Shown here in pieces: positions 45,417 through 56,639 of a stretch of DNA of 64,000 nt. Numbering within the stretch: position 1 is the first letter of the stretch; every line of letters starts with the position of its first letter. Source of the DNA: Anthonomus grandis grandis (lineage: Eukaryota; Arthropoda; Insecta; Coleoptera; Curculionidae); contig NC_065555.1 of the NCBI RefSeq assembly GCF_022605725.1, forward strand, positions 12,848,938-12,912,937. Reading direction: 5' to 3'. The notes under the pieces were generated by a model. It ran no database searches. It saw nothing but the letters and a program-made list of their open reading frames with translations, and was not told the origin of the DNA. The translations under genes and the position numbers were made by a program.

Positions 45417-47577
45417 TACCGTAATGTGGCCCACCCCGGGGTAACTTGCACACCACGTGTATTTTTGTTTAATTTTTTTTAGGTTATGTTATTTTATGTT
45501 TTATCGCCGGCTTTCTGTTGTTACAGGTAAATAAAGTATAAAAATGGTTCGTACGTATAAAAAAACTCCAGGAGCAAGAAATAACCGGAATTACTCAGAG
45601 AACGCCTTGCGCCAAGCGGTAGATGCAGTAAATGCGGGTATGTCGAGGAAATTAGCAGCCGAATCTTTCAAAGTAGAACGGACTACGTTAGGTCGAAGAC
45701 TTCTTGGTGCACACTCGAAATCAGTTGGTCGTCTAAAGGTTTTAAGTGATCAAGAAGAGGCTCTCATTTCAAAGACATTGGGTGTTGTAGCAAATTGGAG
45801 ATTTCCTCTCACAAAAGTTGATATTCGTGACGTAATAAAAAAATTCCTGGACAAGGAAAAAATGTTCGAATATTCAAAAATAATTTCCCTGGACCTGATT
45901 TCTTACAAATATTAATAAAAAGGAACCATTTAGGCGTTAGAATGGCTTCAAATATAAAGAGATCCAGAGCATCACTGGATCGTAATGAAGTTTTAAATTT
46001 CTTTAATAATATTGACTTAGCAATGAGAGAAGTGAAAAGCTCAAATTTGTATAACTATGATGAAACCAACGTTACAGATGATCCTGGGTCCAGGAAGGTG
46101 GTAGTGCCAAGGAACACGAAGAGAGTGAAAAGAGTTCAGGAGCATTCCCGGGTTACGATCAGTTTAATGGTTTGTGGAAATGCCAATGGAGACCTTTTAC
46201 CACCAATGGTTGTATATAAAGCTTTGAATCTTTATGATAACTGGACGCAAGGTGGACCACGAGGAACAAAATATGCGAGCACTGCAAGCGGATGGTTCGA
46301 GATGAACTTATTCGATATGTGGTTCTTTCAGCTTTTCCTGCCTCACGACACCAGAGAAAATAACGACCAGATGATTCTCGTTGGTGACAACCTGGCAAGC
46401 CACTTTTCACCACAGGTGATAGAAGCATGTGGTACAAATAACATCTTCATAACTCCCTTCCCAGCCAATGCCACGCATTTAATGCAGCCCCTTGATGTGG
46501 CTATATTTGCGCCTATGAAAAGAAAATGGAGAGAAGTTCTCGATCAGTGGAGAAAGGAGTCGCGGTTCCAAGGCTGTATACCGAAAGAACAATTTCCGAA
46601 GCTACTGGACAGATTGTGGAAAGGGGTAAGTCAAAATGTAGCAGAGAATCTCAAATCAGGATTTAAAGCAACTGGTTTGCATCCTGCAAATCCCGACGAA
46701 GTTTTGAAGCGCATTCCTGGTGGACTAGAAGATGCAGATATCGAAAGAGTCTTAGACAACAGCTTGGTTGATTTGTTGAACGAGCACCGTGGTACAGGGG
46801 TTGAGAAAAAACGCAAAAGGGGAAAAAAAGTCGAACCTGGAAGTGATGCGTCTCGCACTGTTACAGACCCTAATATTTCTGAAAATCCTCTAACCGTTCC
46901 TGAGGAATTTTGAACTACAGCCGAAGAACCAGGACCCTCTTCATCTAGCATTTTGCCATGCACTCAGCAACTCCCAACCAGGAAAAGCAAGAGAGAAAGA
47001 AAGACTAATAACTCCCAGTGTGGTATCTGCAAGATTAATTGGAAAGACTACAGAGGCGCAATTGATTGGATACAATGCACGATGTGTCGAGCTTGGATTT
47101 GTGGACCCTGTAATATAGACAGTAAAGACTCTTATTTTGAATGCGAATGGTGTGAGGATTCGGAAGACAATGAATCTCTAGTCGATGACAGTGATGCCGA
47201 CAAGGACTTCCTAGTTGACAATAATAATTAGCCAATGTTTTGTTTTTGTTACACTTGTGATTTTTTCAAAAAATGTGCCTTATTTTACCAAAGTTTTGCT
47301 AGATAAAGTTTGTTTATTTTACAATAACTTTTTACTAATTGATATTTCTTCGCATTTATAGGTACAGAATTTGTTTTTATGTTTCATATATTTTGACAAT
47401 ATATTATTTTTTCGTTAAAAATATTGATTTTTAATGGGTTGTAACGGTGACCCTTGTTATAGGTATTATTTTTCATATGATTAAGGGGTAACATGCACAG
47501 AATATGCTTTAGAATGCAATTTATAAATATTTTATCATGGATGTGCAAGTCGCCCCAACCATGGAGTAACATTCACA
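45417..47577 (+). mobile_element. pogo/Tigger-type DNA transposon, nearly complete
   Basis: About 2.16 kb around a three-piece transposase. The left end after TA (45417-45418) reads CCGTAATGTGGCCCACCCCG followed by GGGGTAACTTGCACACC. The right end holds the inverted TGTGCAAGTCGCCCCAACC (about 47540-47560), with decayed outer bases to about 47577. The motif GGGGTAACNTGCAC is repeated at 47486 and, mutated, at 47565, possibly as transposase-binding sites. The right limit is approximate. Confidence 0.75.
45544..47231 (+). pseudogene. pogo/Tigger transposase (DD35D) with C-terminal zinc finger, one frameshift and one stop
   Basis: A DDE-superfamily transposase related to CENP-B/Jerky proteins. 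Psq-type helix-turn-helix: MVRTYKKTPGARNNRNYSEN ... MSRKLAAESFKVERTTLGRR (45544-45720). A one-base shift near 45870-45885 precedes NNFPGPDFLQ and KRNHLGVRMASNIKRSRA. The catalytic core follows in one long frame (45942-46913): Asp in LYNYDETNVTDDPG, Asp in ILVGDNLASHFS, Asp in HLMQPLDVAIF, with 35 residues between the last two. A TGA at 46911-46913 interrupts. The same frame continues through EEPGPSSSS and KRERK to a cysteine-rich finger (CGICKINW ... CTMCRAWICGPC ... CEWC, 47010-47150) and ends at 47229-47231. Only two lesions were seen, so it is a young copy. Confidence 0.92.
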
Positions 47578-47789
47578 CCCCACAAACAATTTTTTTTGGG
47601 ACCAATGGCTGCATTCTTCAAATTTTTATACCTGCCATGGGTAGCCCTTAAATAGGTCGGTACAATGTAATTTTTGCAAAGCTGTAAAGTTGCAATGTAC
47701 GCGGGTACATTGGGAAATGTGCTGAAAACGTGTACAAGTAGTTACACTTACTATTTCACCTAAACATGAGTGATCACTGTGTTGGTCAT

Positions 47790-48050
47790 CATCACAGATC
47801 TGTCAACTTCTCAATTAGACAAATCATTGAGAAGTCGAAAGAGTTCTATATTCCCACGTGTTTATATTTTAGCCGATTATAGCAAAGCTTTTGATTACGT
47901 AAAATGGGTAAAGCTCTGGTCTGTTGTCATTGGTTGTTTCAGACCATCCAGTATATCTCATACATCAATGAAATTATAATAACATTGCATGGATTAATGT
48001 TAATAAAAGCCTGCCTGATGAAAGTACCACATGCAAGGGTGTGTTGACTT
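47790..48050 (+). pseudogene. RT fragment (RTE-like family)
   Basis: TSQLDKSLRSRKSSIFPRVY and ILADYSKAFDYVKWVKLWSV (47805-47925) match the QIIEKSREF..P.YICFVDYSKAFD block, with the first catalytic-region Asp in FDYVKW. It then decays through NNIAWINVNKSLPDESTTCK to the KGV of the KGVRQGC block, where similarity ends. This is the same family as 33180-33900. Confidence 0.72.
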
Positions 48051-48348
48051 CGTTGTGATTGATCTTAAATCGCTAATAAGATTTCTTTAAGACGTTATTT
48101 TGCTACCTGGTCTAAATTATCCAAAAAAACTGAATTTTCTACTATTTAGCATACTTTGGTTAAGCTTGTTGTTACCTTTGATCTTGCAAAGTTTCTCAGT
48201 AGGCCATAAAGTCAATTATCTGAAACAGAAAAAAAAATATAAGAAAATTTATGAGCGTTTTAATTATTTTTGTTAAAATTCACTATTACTAAAGTTGATG
48301 TTGTTAATACGCTATAGATGGAGTTATTTCAAAATTACGTAAAATAAC

Positions 48349-48377
<29 letters not shown>
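48349..48377 (-). repeat. (AAT)n tract, probable 3' tail of the retroelement at 48549-49045
   Basis: About nine to ten AAT units. On the minus strand it follows the RT end by some 170 bp as (ATT)n, the position where CR1-, L2- or I-type elements carry a short-unit tail. Confidence 0.7.
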
Positions 48378-48379
<2 letters not shown>

Positions 48380-48548
48380 GCCTTTTATTTAAAATTTACA
48401 GATGCAGTTAACATTAATATCACTTTATAATTAAGTACCCGAGAAGCAGGACGTAGTCTAGCTAAGACAGCTACTAATTTAAATAAATATTAAATAGCTA
48501 AATATGAAATTAAAAAAATTGCAAAAAATAAAATTGATAAGGTCTAAA

Positions 48549-49045
48549 TTACGGGTTGAAGGTTAAATGTAAAAGATATTTCTTAAACTTTGATTTAAAT
48601 GACTTCTGATCTAAAGTTGACAATTCAGTTGGTAGGTTATTGTATAGAGTTTAATGGCATTGTACGTAAAAGAACGTTGAAATATTGCAGTCAAATAACG
48701 AGGAAGTGTCATCCTCTCAGCAAATCGGATCACTCTCGTGTGAACGTTTGAACGAGGAACAAATTTATTCCGTAAAGGGAGGGGTTTATATAAAACTTTA
48801 AATAAAAAATTACCTTAGTGTAACTCTCTGCGTCTGCCCATTCTCAACCAGGTAAGCTCTTTAAATGTGTGTGAAATGTGATCGTATTTTCGTAATCCAA
48901 ATATTAGCCATGAGCAAGTATTTTGAACTTTCTGAATACGATTTTTATCTGCAAAGTCTAAGCAAGGACCATAAATAAAATCACAGTAGTTGAAGTTGGA
49001 CAGGACCAGAGACTCACAAAGCATTTTCCTCAAATAAAAACTAAG
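48549..49045 (-). pseudogene. non-LTR RT C-terminal remnant (CR1/Jockey-like), minus strand
   Basis: Reads LCESLVLSNFNYCDFIYGPC, KNRIQKVQNTCSWLIFGLRK and ELTWLRMGRRRELH (49033-48815). It shifts after this to LFKVLYKPLPLRNKFVPRSN, then FQRSFTYNAIKLYNNLPTEL and KSFKSKFKKYLLHLTFNP, stopping at 48549-48551. These are the final blocks of CR1/Jockey-type RTs including the thumb and tail (the AI.LYN.LP..LS..SFK..LK..LL pattern). The element is 5' truncated at about 49045, as usual for LINE insertions. It is comparatively well preserved. Confidence 0.8.
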
Positions 49046-49079
49046 AACCTGACGACTATTATATAAAATCTTTCAAAAC

Positions 49080-50189
49080 AAAAGAACAATTAAGCATTTT
49101 TTAAATTATTAACAATTGTTAAGCCGTAACCCGAGGCCACTTAAAAGATATAAAAAGTTTTTATTTGTCATTCATCAAGTGAATGTCAAATAAACTTCTT
49201 TCATTGAACAGGACATATTAAAGAAGTAAATTGCGTAATAAAATGAAAATTTCTGCTTAAAATTACATCAGTTTTAACATCTTTAATCAACGCGATTGCA
49301 TGATTATATCCTGTATACACTTAACCTACTGCTATAACTATATGATTAATAATATGAAACAGTTTATTTAATGATGATAACAGGAGTTAAAAGTAAGCTA
49401 AAAAAGTTGCCTATTTACTCGGCCCTGTCAAAGCGATAACTTTTGCTCTCTCAATGGAAAAATGCTTGAATAAGCGCCATTCATACTTTGTTATTTCAAT
49501 GCTTTAATTTGTCATTTGTCGCATGATTAGACATTCCTCAGTACATGCATTCTGATAAAGCACAAAATTTAAAAGCGTGATCTAGATAATAAAATTACTA
49601 GTGAGTTACTGTTTAGATAATAAGTCCATGTGTTTTATAAGAGTCTGCAATTTTTGTTTGTTTTAATACAGACATTTAAAGATTAATGAGTGAAAGTAAA
49701 AAAGAAATCGTTAAAAATAATGGAAAACTGGAAGCTCTGGTCACCAGAGTTGAAGGGGTAGTACAATATTTGCGTGATATGTACATTAATAAAAAAATGT
49801 TTGTACTTAGTTATGATAGATTTTTTACTACAAACGTAAATCAGGAAGAAAGATGCTGTCAATAAAATGGTGCATCTACCTCACACAAAAGTCGAAGTTC
49901 AAATTTTATTAAAATTGATAAATAATAATCTTCTCCTGAAGATGTAAAACATAGTATAAACTAAAAAGGAAATTTGGAGATCATTAATAATACACAAACC
50001 AAAATGCTGATTACACTAGTTTTTCAGCAGAAGTTTCTGGGAATCTTCATGATAAAAACAAAAAAAACGTATTTTCTATACGAGTTTTATTCTATATAAT
50101 TTTTTAATTAACTGGTTTATATTATTAATATTTGCATACACAGATTCTGTGGTTTAGTAAGTGATGAATTTATAAACCTTTTTGCTATA
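49080..50189. other. AT-rich tract without supported gene
   Basis: A 59-codon frame from an ATG at about 49687 (MSESKKEIVKNNGKLEALVT) contains the palindrome CTCTGGTCACCAGAG and resembles no family I recognise. It could be a gag-like start, but nothing downstream supports this. Confidence 0.4.
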
Positions 50190-50654
50190 GCTTTATTGTT
50201 TTAAAATTAAAAAATCTTCACTAGTGACAAAGTTATAAAGGGACAAATGAGGCTTTCATTATTATCATCACTATAGAACTAAGATTTTTTTATAATTAAT
50301 TAAACAAATTTATATTTGTCGATAGGTGTAATAGCTTCTTTATTAATTTTGTCATAGATAAGCCTCTATCTATAATGTACGTTCAGCAGGTCTTAAGTTA
50401 GAGTTAAAGATGTTATGAAAGGCTAACTCCTCATCGTGATAAGGTTTATCATAAAGTCATTCATCATAACATCAATAAAATAAAATCATATTATAATTAA
50501 CAGAATCTTAATTAGAATCAACATGCCGATGACACTCATGTTATAGCAGAAGCTGCTCATTTGCAAAACTGAATCTATGTGAAAGATCTCTAAAATTAAA
50601 AATCTCATCTCGGCCCCGTATATGGTTTAATTTTTATTTAGCTATTTTTGATAT
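50190..50654 (+). repeat. satellite-like unit, left of the 50655-53933 transposon
   Basis: Blocks CACTAGTGACAAAGTTA, CTTCTTTATTAATTTTGTCA, ATTAACAGAATCTTAAT, CCGATGACACTCATG and GCAGAAGCTGCTC recur in the same order and spacing in 53938-54370. It is one unit of about 450 bp in a diverged direct-repeat array. Confidence 0.7.
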
Positions 50655-50695
50655 CGAGGGTCAAAATGCAGGACCTCGTAACTAACATTTTTGGC
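50655..50695 (+). repeat. left TIR of the 3.28-kb transposon
   Basis: Starts CGAGGGTCAAAATGCAGGAC and continues to TAACATTTTTGG. Differs from its partner at about four positions. Confidence 0.85.
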
Positions 50696-51113
50696 TAAAT
50701 TAGTTTTAATATACCATTATGCTTAGAATAGATGGTGGCATCTGTTGGCCAAGTTAGATATTAATCAGTTTTTAATTTTAGCGGCAAATCGCAAAAATCA
50801 TAACCTCGTATTTACATTCGCGTCAGTTTTGAAAGCATTACCTCGTATTTGTCAGTTAACCTTTGTAAGGGACCGTTACTGTTGTTGTTCGTGGAAGTGC
50901 TTTGTGTTTTTGGCCGGTAAGATGTTTAAAATAGCTAGTTGTTTTAAAGTTGTTGTTAGTAGTTTGTGTTTAATTTATTTTATAATAAATATAACTTTTC
51001 TATACCTAAACCACATTTTTTTCCAGGTAACACTTACGAGGTCCTGCATTTTTTTAAATTTAAATTGTATTACCGCTTACGAGTTGCTGTTTAAGACTAC
51101 TAATACAATTATA

Positions 51114-53355
51114 ATGTCTAGCCGAGCAAGAAAAATGGTGGCAATGGCAAAAAATCTAAACTTAAATAAATTAAATACAGTAACTAAATGCCTATGACAA
51201 GAAAATGACTTGAACTTGTCAAATATAAGTGATTTTAACAATGAGTCTTTACTCGAGCTTGATTCTAACCAAATTCTAAGCCCTGAGGATATTTCTGAAC
51301 TTATCAATAATGCGGAGGTCGTACTCGAAAGCTATTCAGAGCCAGGAATTCTCAGCACCTCTCCTGATCAAATGGCAAATATGGAAATCAAAGAAGCTAC
51401 GATATCAGATCCCACCCCTAAAACAAACTCTATGGAAGCCAGTTTAGGTGAAAGCGTTACAAATTCATTAACGGATGACGTACCCGAAGAAAACACATTG
51501 TCTGATCCTGATTACGACGCCACTATGGAGCCTGATGACCCCGACTCATCTAAAGAAAGTATGGTCGAAGACAATTCAAATAAAGGAACGCAAGGGCAAC
51601 TTTCAGAAGAGGATAGCGATTTAGAAGAACAACCTGTAGGTGAACATGAAAATAGAAAGCGAAAAGGATACAATAAAAGGGCTATTAATAAAAAACTAAG
51701 GCTGATAGGCAAAAGCTACATGGGATTCACAAAGCCCAAAAATCAAAAAAATACGTTTCAAAACAAAAATCGCCAGGAAAGGAAGATAAAAGAAAGGTGT
51801 AAGTGTTTAAACAAAGAAAAAGTGAAGGATGCAACAAGAATTTTTTTTTTTTATTTCAAACGAGGATCGAGAAAAGTTATTCAAGAAGTTCTGGGAAGAT
51901 ATGACTTGGGAGCAGCGAAAAGTGTTTGTTGGAAATACTGTCAGTATGAGATAAAAAGAAATCGTCGAAACAAATCAATTGATCTCGTAGATCTTAAACA
52001 CTAAATTATTCTTTTATTATTGGTAATCAATCCATTACTGTTTGTAAGAAAATGTACTTGAATACCCTTAATCTCGAAGAATGGTCCGTACGATCCTGGG
52101 CGATGAATTCTGAAAATGACATGGCTAGTAGCAACCAAACCGATATAAGCAGGAGAGAAAAGCGACAAGATATTTTTTAAAATTACAGAAATTTTCAACA
52201 AGCTTCCTTCACATTACTGTCCAAAAGATACCAACAGAATGTACTTGGAACAGTCGTTTCAGTTATGGTCCGATTTATACCGTGTCTACATGGGGCAATG
52301 CCAAGAAAAGGGGCAAAACCCAATGCCAATTATTACAATTACTAAACTTGCCGACGAAATGAAAATCTTAATATTCCGACCTAGAAAAGACCAATGTGAT
52401 GTCTGTTTTAAGTATAAGAAGGAAAATATAGAAGCGGACGAATATAAGAAACACATTGAGAAAAAAATTCAGCAAGACGTGAAAAGGAAATAGATAAGGA
52501 GAAGGCGATAAATAGTGAGTTTCACATGATTACCATGGATGTGCAAGCTGTGAAGCTATCTCTGCAAATACCAGCTAGCACGTTGTACTAAAAAAGAAAT
52601 TGTGTTGCCATAACTTCACGATTTATAATTTAGTCAAGAACCAAGCTGTTTGTTATTGGTTTAACGAAACTATTGCCGATGGGCAAGCATCTGTTTATGC
52701 TTCCTTTTTAGTAGACTACTTACAAGAGCAACTTTTAACCTAAGACCTATCATTATATATTCTGATGGCTGTACGACGCCAAATAGGAATAGTGTGCTCC
52801 CTAATGCTCTTCTTTATTTATCAGAGAAGCATGATGTTTCAATTACGCAAAAGTTTTTGGAAAAGGGTCACACTCAGATGGAGTGTGACTCTGTCCATAG
52901 TGCTATTGAAACCTGCTTAAAAAACAAAGAAATCTATTTACCTGAGTTTTTTTTTTAATGATTATTTAAAAATCACTAAGCAAGCACGTATTAAAAATCC
53001 CTATTTGGTTAAGAATAAGAGCTACGAGTTTTTTAAAAACTACGGCCATAAAGATTTTTTAAAGTATGCCTCGATTCGGCCTTTAAGAATAAATAATGAT
53101 CGGGCTATTGTGACCAATATTAGAGCGTTACAATATTGTAATGGGCAAATTTCATTCAAGTTAAAATTTTCTGACGAAGACTTTCACCCCCTTCCCCTAA
53201 GACCAAAAAATGTTGACTTTAACAATGTAATATTTCCACCTCTTTACCAGTCGCCTCTTCCAATTACGAAAAAAAAGTATGATAATTTACAGAGCATTAA
53301 GGCTATAATTCCTAAAGATTGTTGGAGTTTTTATGAACAGTTGCCTTACAAGTAA
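51114..53355 (+). pseudogene. DUF7869-like putative transposase, broken
   Basis: The only protein gene of the transposon. The likely start is MSSRARKMVAMAKNLNLNKL at 51114. A TGA at 51195-51197 interrupts; the same frame continues to 52004. The N-terminal part is acidic and Ser-rich (51210-51640), followed by a basic stretch (NRKRKGYNKRAINKKLR) and a family-typical KCLNKE...WGRYDL...K block with a Cys pair. After frameshifts come VCKKMYLNTL (about 52050), LADEMKILIFRPRKDQCDVC (52350-52410), FHMITMDVQAVKLSLQIPAS (about 52520-52580), IIYSDGCTTPNRN (about 52750-52790) and FLEKGHTQMECDSVHSAIE (about 52855-52910). The C-terminus 53005-53355 has FPPLYQSPLPITKKK. The SDGC..NRN and HTQMECDSVH motifs hold acidic residues that could be catalytic. 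This arthropod family is common but poorly characterised. Confidence 0.8.
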
Positions 53356-53892
53356 AAATATTTTGTCAGGAAAACTTTTGTCAGCTTTTATTTTTTATTT
53401 TTTTTATTTAATTTTATTTGTATTAGGTTGCTACATAAAAAACACTCTTATAAAAAGATGTTTTTTTTTTAAATTTAGAAAAAGACCAAATCACAAACCA
53501 TTTGAAGTACCTGATAATGTGATGATATTATTAGAATGTTAATAGGTATTTAATTATGTTAGGAAATAGGTTTAGGGTATTAGTACACAAATTTTAATAA
53601 TATTTAATACTCCTTTGCAGAAAATATTGAATATTCTCTTATTTTATTTTCTGTAATAAATACACAAAATTTATTTGTGTTTTTTCGTAGTTTGTTAAGA
53701 ATGCAATTCCTCGTATCTGTATTATTTAGACACAGTATCTCGTAAATGTAGTTTATTTTATAAACAAAAAGAAAAATTTTTTTTTCTAGACTGATGTCAT
53801 TATGTTCCTGCTAAATATATTAATGTATGAAAAAAATTATTACTTGTCGTTTATTACAAATATTAAATAGTTTTATTGCTCTCCTGAAAAAT
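53356..53892. other. 3' subterminal region of the transposon
   Basis: Noncoding. Carries CTCGTA-type motifs at 53706 and 53738 that match those near the left end (50673, 50807, 50842; inverted at 51036 and 51072). The 53333-53542 frame is a T-rich artefact. Confidence 0.6.
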
Positions 53893-53933
53893 TTCCAAAA
53901 TGTTACTTACAAGGTCCTGCTTTTTGACCCTCG
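53893..53933 (-). repeat. right TIR of the 3.28-kb transposon
   Basis: Ends GTCCTGCTTTTTGACCCTCG, followed by ATAT. Inverted partner of 50655-50695. Confidence 0.85.
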
Positions 53934-53937
53934 ATAT

Positions 53938-54800
53938 GCTTTTAATGCCTTACAACTTAAAAGTCTCTACTAGTGACAACGTTACTAAAAACTAAATCAG
54001 GTTTTACTCAGTCAACGACATCCGAAGTGTCTTATATGAATATAAGCAATGACTTTGACTTGTTTTTTTTAAATGGTTCTATATCTTCTTTATTAGTTTT
54101 ACTATAGATAAGTATTTAGCAAAAGTTATAGATAATATACAAAAGCTGTGTCATAATCTTCATCACATGATGATGTTATTTATCAATATAATGAAACTAT
54201 ATTAAAATTAACAGAATCTCAATATGCAATACATATACTGATGACGCTAATTTATTAGCAGAAGTTGCTGGGAAAGTTATAACGCCTGTAAAACTTAAAT
54301 GAGCGCTATGCAAACGATGTATAACTCGTGAAAATCGCATCTCTGCTCTGCTGCTTTTTGTTTATGAAATTATTTGGTTAAATCTCATGGCTTCATCTTC
54401 GATTAGAGATTCTGCAATTTATTGAGATCTACTCATATATTGCGATAATCTTGGGCTGCCAAGTCCTTAAGAGTTTTGAAAAGCTGCTCAGAATCTTAGT
54501 TCTAACATTGGCAAAACTGCAATGCTATGCAAAATATGTCCATCTCAGGAACTAAAAATATCACCTTTACTCTGTTTTTTTGTATACAATGATTTGATCA
54601 AATGACATTTCTTTAAGTCTAAGTATAGATTCTGCAATTTATTCAGAATATCTTGTGTCGTTAGGTCCTTCTTGAATATCAACAAAACTCAATTATCATC
54701 CAAATATCTGCTGGTAATAAAGTTACTAAGCATTAGTCCTATACTTACTATGCTTATTTTCGGAGCGGCCAAACTACTGATTTAAGAAGAGATTTAGGTA
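53938..54800 (+). repeat. satellite-like units, right of the 50655-53933 transposon
   Basis: The first unit (53938-54370) is homologous to 50190-54654's left-hand unit at 50190-50654. Shorter derivatives follow, with GATTCTGCAATTTATT at 54410 and again at 54638 (228 bp apart). Diverged and noncoding. Confidence 0.65.
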
Positions 54801-56240
54801 TCAACAGCCAATGAATATAATTTTAATCCCTTTCAATTGTTTTCAGACACCTCAGGAGGTGATCTTAAGAGAATCAAGATAATTTAATGTAAAATTGCGT
54901 ATCTTCATATAACTTATTTGCCTTGGAAAAAATTATGTACAGTTGATCATCTGTCAGACAAAGCTTGTTATCTAGGTTAACTTAGAAATAACTAAACTAA
55001 GAGTCAGATTATTTGATCAAATACTTCTTTTATAGTAATAGTTCCTTTATTATATTTTATAATTAAAAAGCCTTCAGCGGGATTTTTCTGCAGCGTAGTG
55101 AGCAAGTTTGAGACTGATTCATCATGCCCATCACTTTTAGAATGAGAATGTAATAGAATGGTAATTAATCATAGACATCACTATAATAATCTATGCTATA
55201 TTCTCATTTTAGCATACTGACACCACTGTAGCTTATATAATGGATTTCTCAGTGCGTTGTTTCAAAGCATTATTTTAATATTTGATTTTAAATAATGGAT
55301 ACATGGAATATTGTCATTTACAAAATATAGGAGTCTACGAAATCTTACACATAATGATTAATTACGAATACAAGTATAAAGAAGAATATAGAAAATACTT
55401 AAAATATAGAAATATACTATAATATAGAAATATAATTGCTTATATGCTTCAAAGTACTTTTGCAGCCCTCCTTAGCTCCATAGATCTATATAAGTTTTTC
55501 AACAAGAATTTAACAGCTAATGTCTAAATTTGTTATAAGAAGATATCAGCTATCTTTCTTACTGCTTATACCTAATTTTGTGAATATTGTGTTAATTGAC
55601 CTAAGTAGATATGTGTTCTACTTATTTAACTACGTCTGATAACAGAGTTCTTAGTAAGGTTCTAAGATTTTTTTAAACTTTCTCAATTATGATCTCTATT
55701 TTTGGTGAGAACAACACTCTGGATCTCATATGATCAATATGAAGTTTTTTTGAAAAGAATTTGTTTAACAAGGTTAATTAGTAGTTTTACAATTGCTTTA
55801 AGTAGAATGTATGAAAAGTGTGAAAACACCTTGCCTTCGAGATATTTTTGCTTTGAATATTGTCTTAGTATGAGCGATTTCGAGTTTCATAAGAGACTAC
55901 TTTAGAGTTATCAGAGGCTCACTAAATAACTGGAGTTGATGTCACGTAATTTGATTCTATGTAGACACTTTTCTTCACAAAAATTCTTAAAAAAATGCTA
56001 AATAACAACTTCAATAGGAGAATTATATAAGGAGAATACTAGTAGGAAGAAGTATTACTATACCTAATAATTTTTGAAATTTTAGCTTTCAAAATGTAGA
56101 GGAAAAAGAAAGTTGTGAGGGAAACATTTAAGAAAAAATGTTTCTCTCTTAATAAAATTTTGTATTTAACAGATAATGATAACCATAGATTACATAGATC
56201 AAATAATGATGAAAGATGTTTGATGTGACCTAAAACCATG
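54801..56240. other. AT-rich tract without recognisable gene
   Basis: Frames at 55702-55905 (plus) and 56039-56239 (minus) show no domain. Nothing else was found. Confidence 0.5.
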
Positions 56241-56244
56241 TTGT

Positions 56245-56285
56245 GAGATCTGATGAGGCTCTTAGGAGCAAAACACGTGTAGCCG
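56245..56285 (+). ncRNA. hammerhead-like motif, one core base changed
   Basis: CTGATGA (56250-56256), then a good stem II GCTC-TTAG-GAGC, then AAAACACGTGTAGC. The GAAA box has become AAAA. Stem III ACACGTGT is intact. Stem I is weak. The downstream 56330-56350 (AGCCCTGTTTGGATTTTAA) resembles 58588-58605, so this and the next motif belong to one repeat family in the same orientation. Confidence 0.5.
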
Positions 56286-56639
56286 TAAATTTTTTTTGAG
56301 ACCGAGGCATTGTGTAGCCCTGTTTGGATTTTAATGATGAAAAAGATTAAATTTTACATATTTTAATTACAAAAATGTTTTCTACATATGTCTTTAAAAG
56401 GCTTGTTAATTAATTTTTATTATTTAAAGGATTAAAATTAAAAAAAAACTAGTTATCCGAGCAAAAAAATTAAACGAAATTTTAACTTTTCTCTGGATCT
56501 TGTTTCTAGTATCAACATATTATACACTCTAAAATTGTCAAAATAACAACCTTTATTTCTGAGAAACTCACTAGTAAATTAAACTCCAAGAAGCATTTAC
56601 GCACTTTTATTTATAAATCCATGAAGTAAACAAAATACT

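Larger units (their letters stand above)
50655..53933 (+). mobile_element. full-length 3.28-kb DNA transposon, unusual family (DUF7869-like protein; Sola-type suspected)
   Basis: TIRs of about 35-40 bp: left CGAGGGTCAAAATGCAGGAC (50655-) and right, inverted, CGAGGGTCAAAAAGCAGGAC (-53933), continuing into CTCGTAACTAACATTTTTGG. ATAT flanks both ends (50651-50654, 53934-53937), a 4-bp target duplication. The neighbouring satellite unit shows the site without the insertion. Inside is a decayed multi-motif protein gene (51114-53355). Repeated CTCGTA motifs lie near both ends. A 4-bp duplication is known for the Sola superfamily. That link is a hypothesis; the protein's own family resemblance is firmer. 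Confidence 0.82.

Noticed and set aside
46159..46963. Minus-strand frames under the pogo transposase
   Set aside because: Shadows of the plus-strand catalytic core.
50745..51197. 150-codon plus-strand frame
   Set aside because: Only its last 28 codons are the true protein start (ATG at 51114, stop at 51195). The rest is the 5' noncoding part of the transposon, with subterminal motifs.
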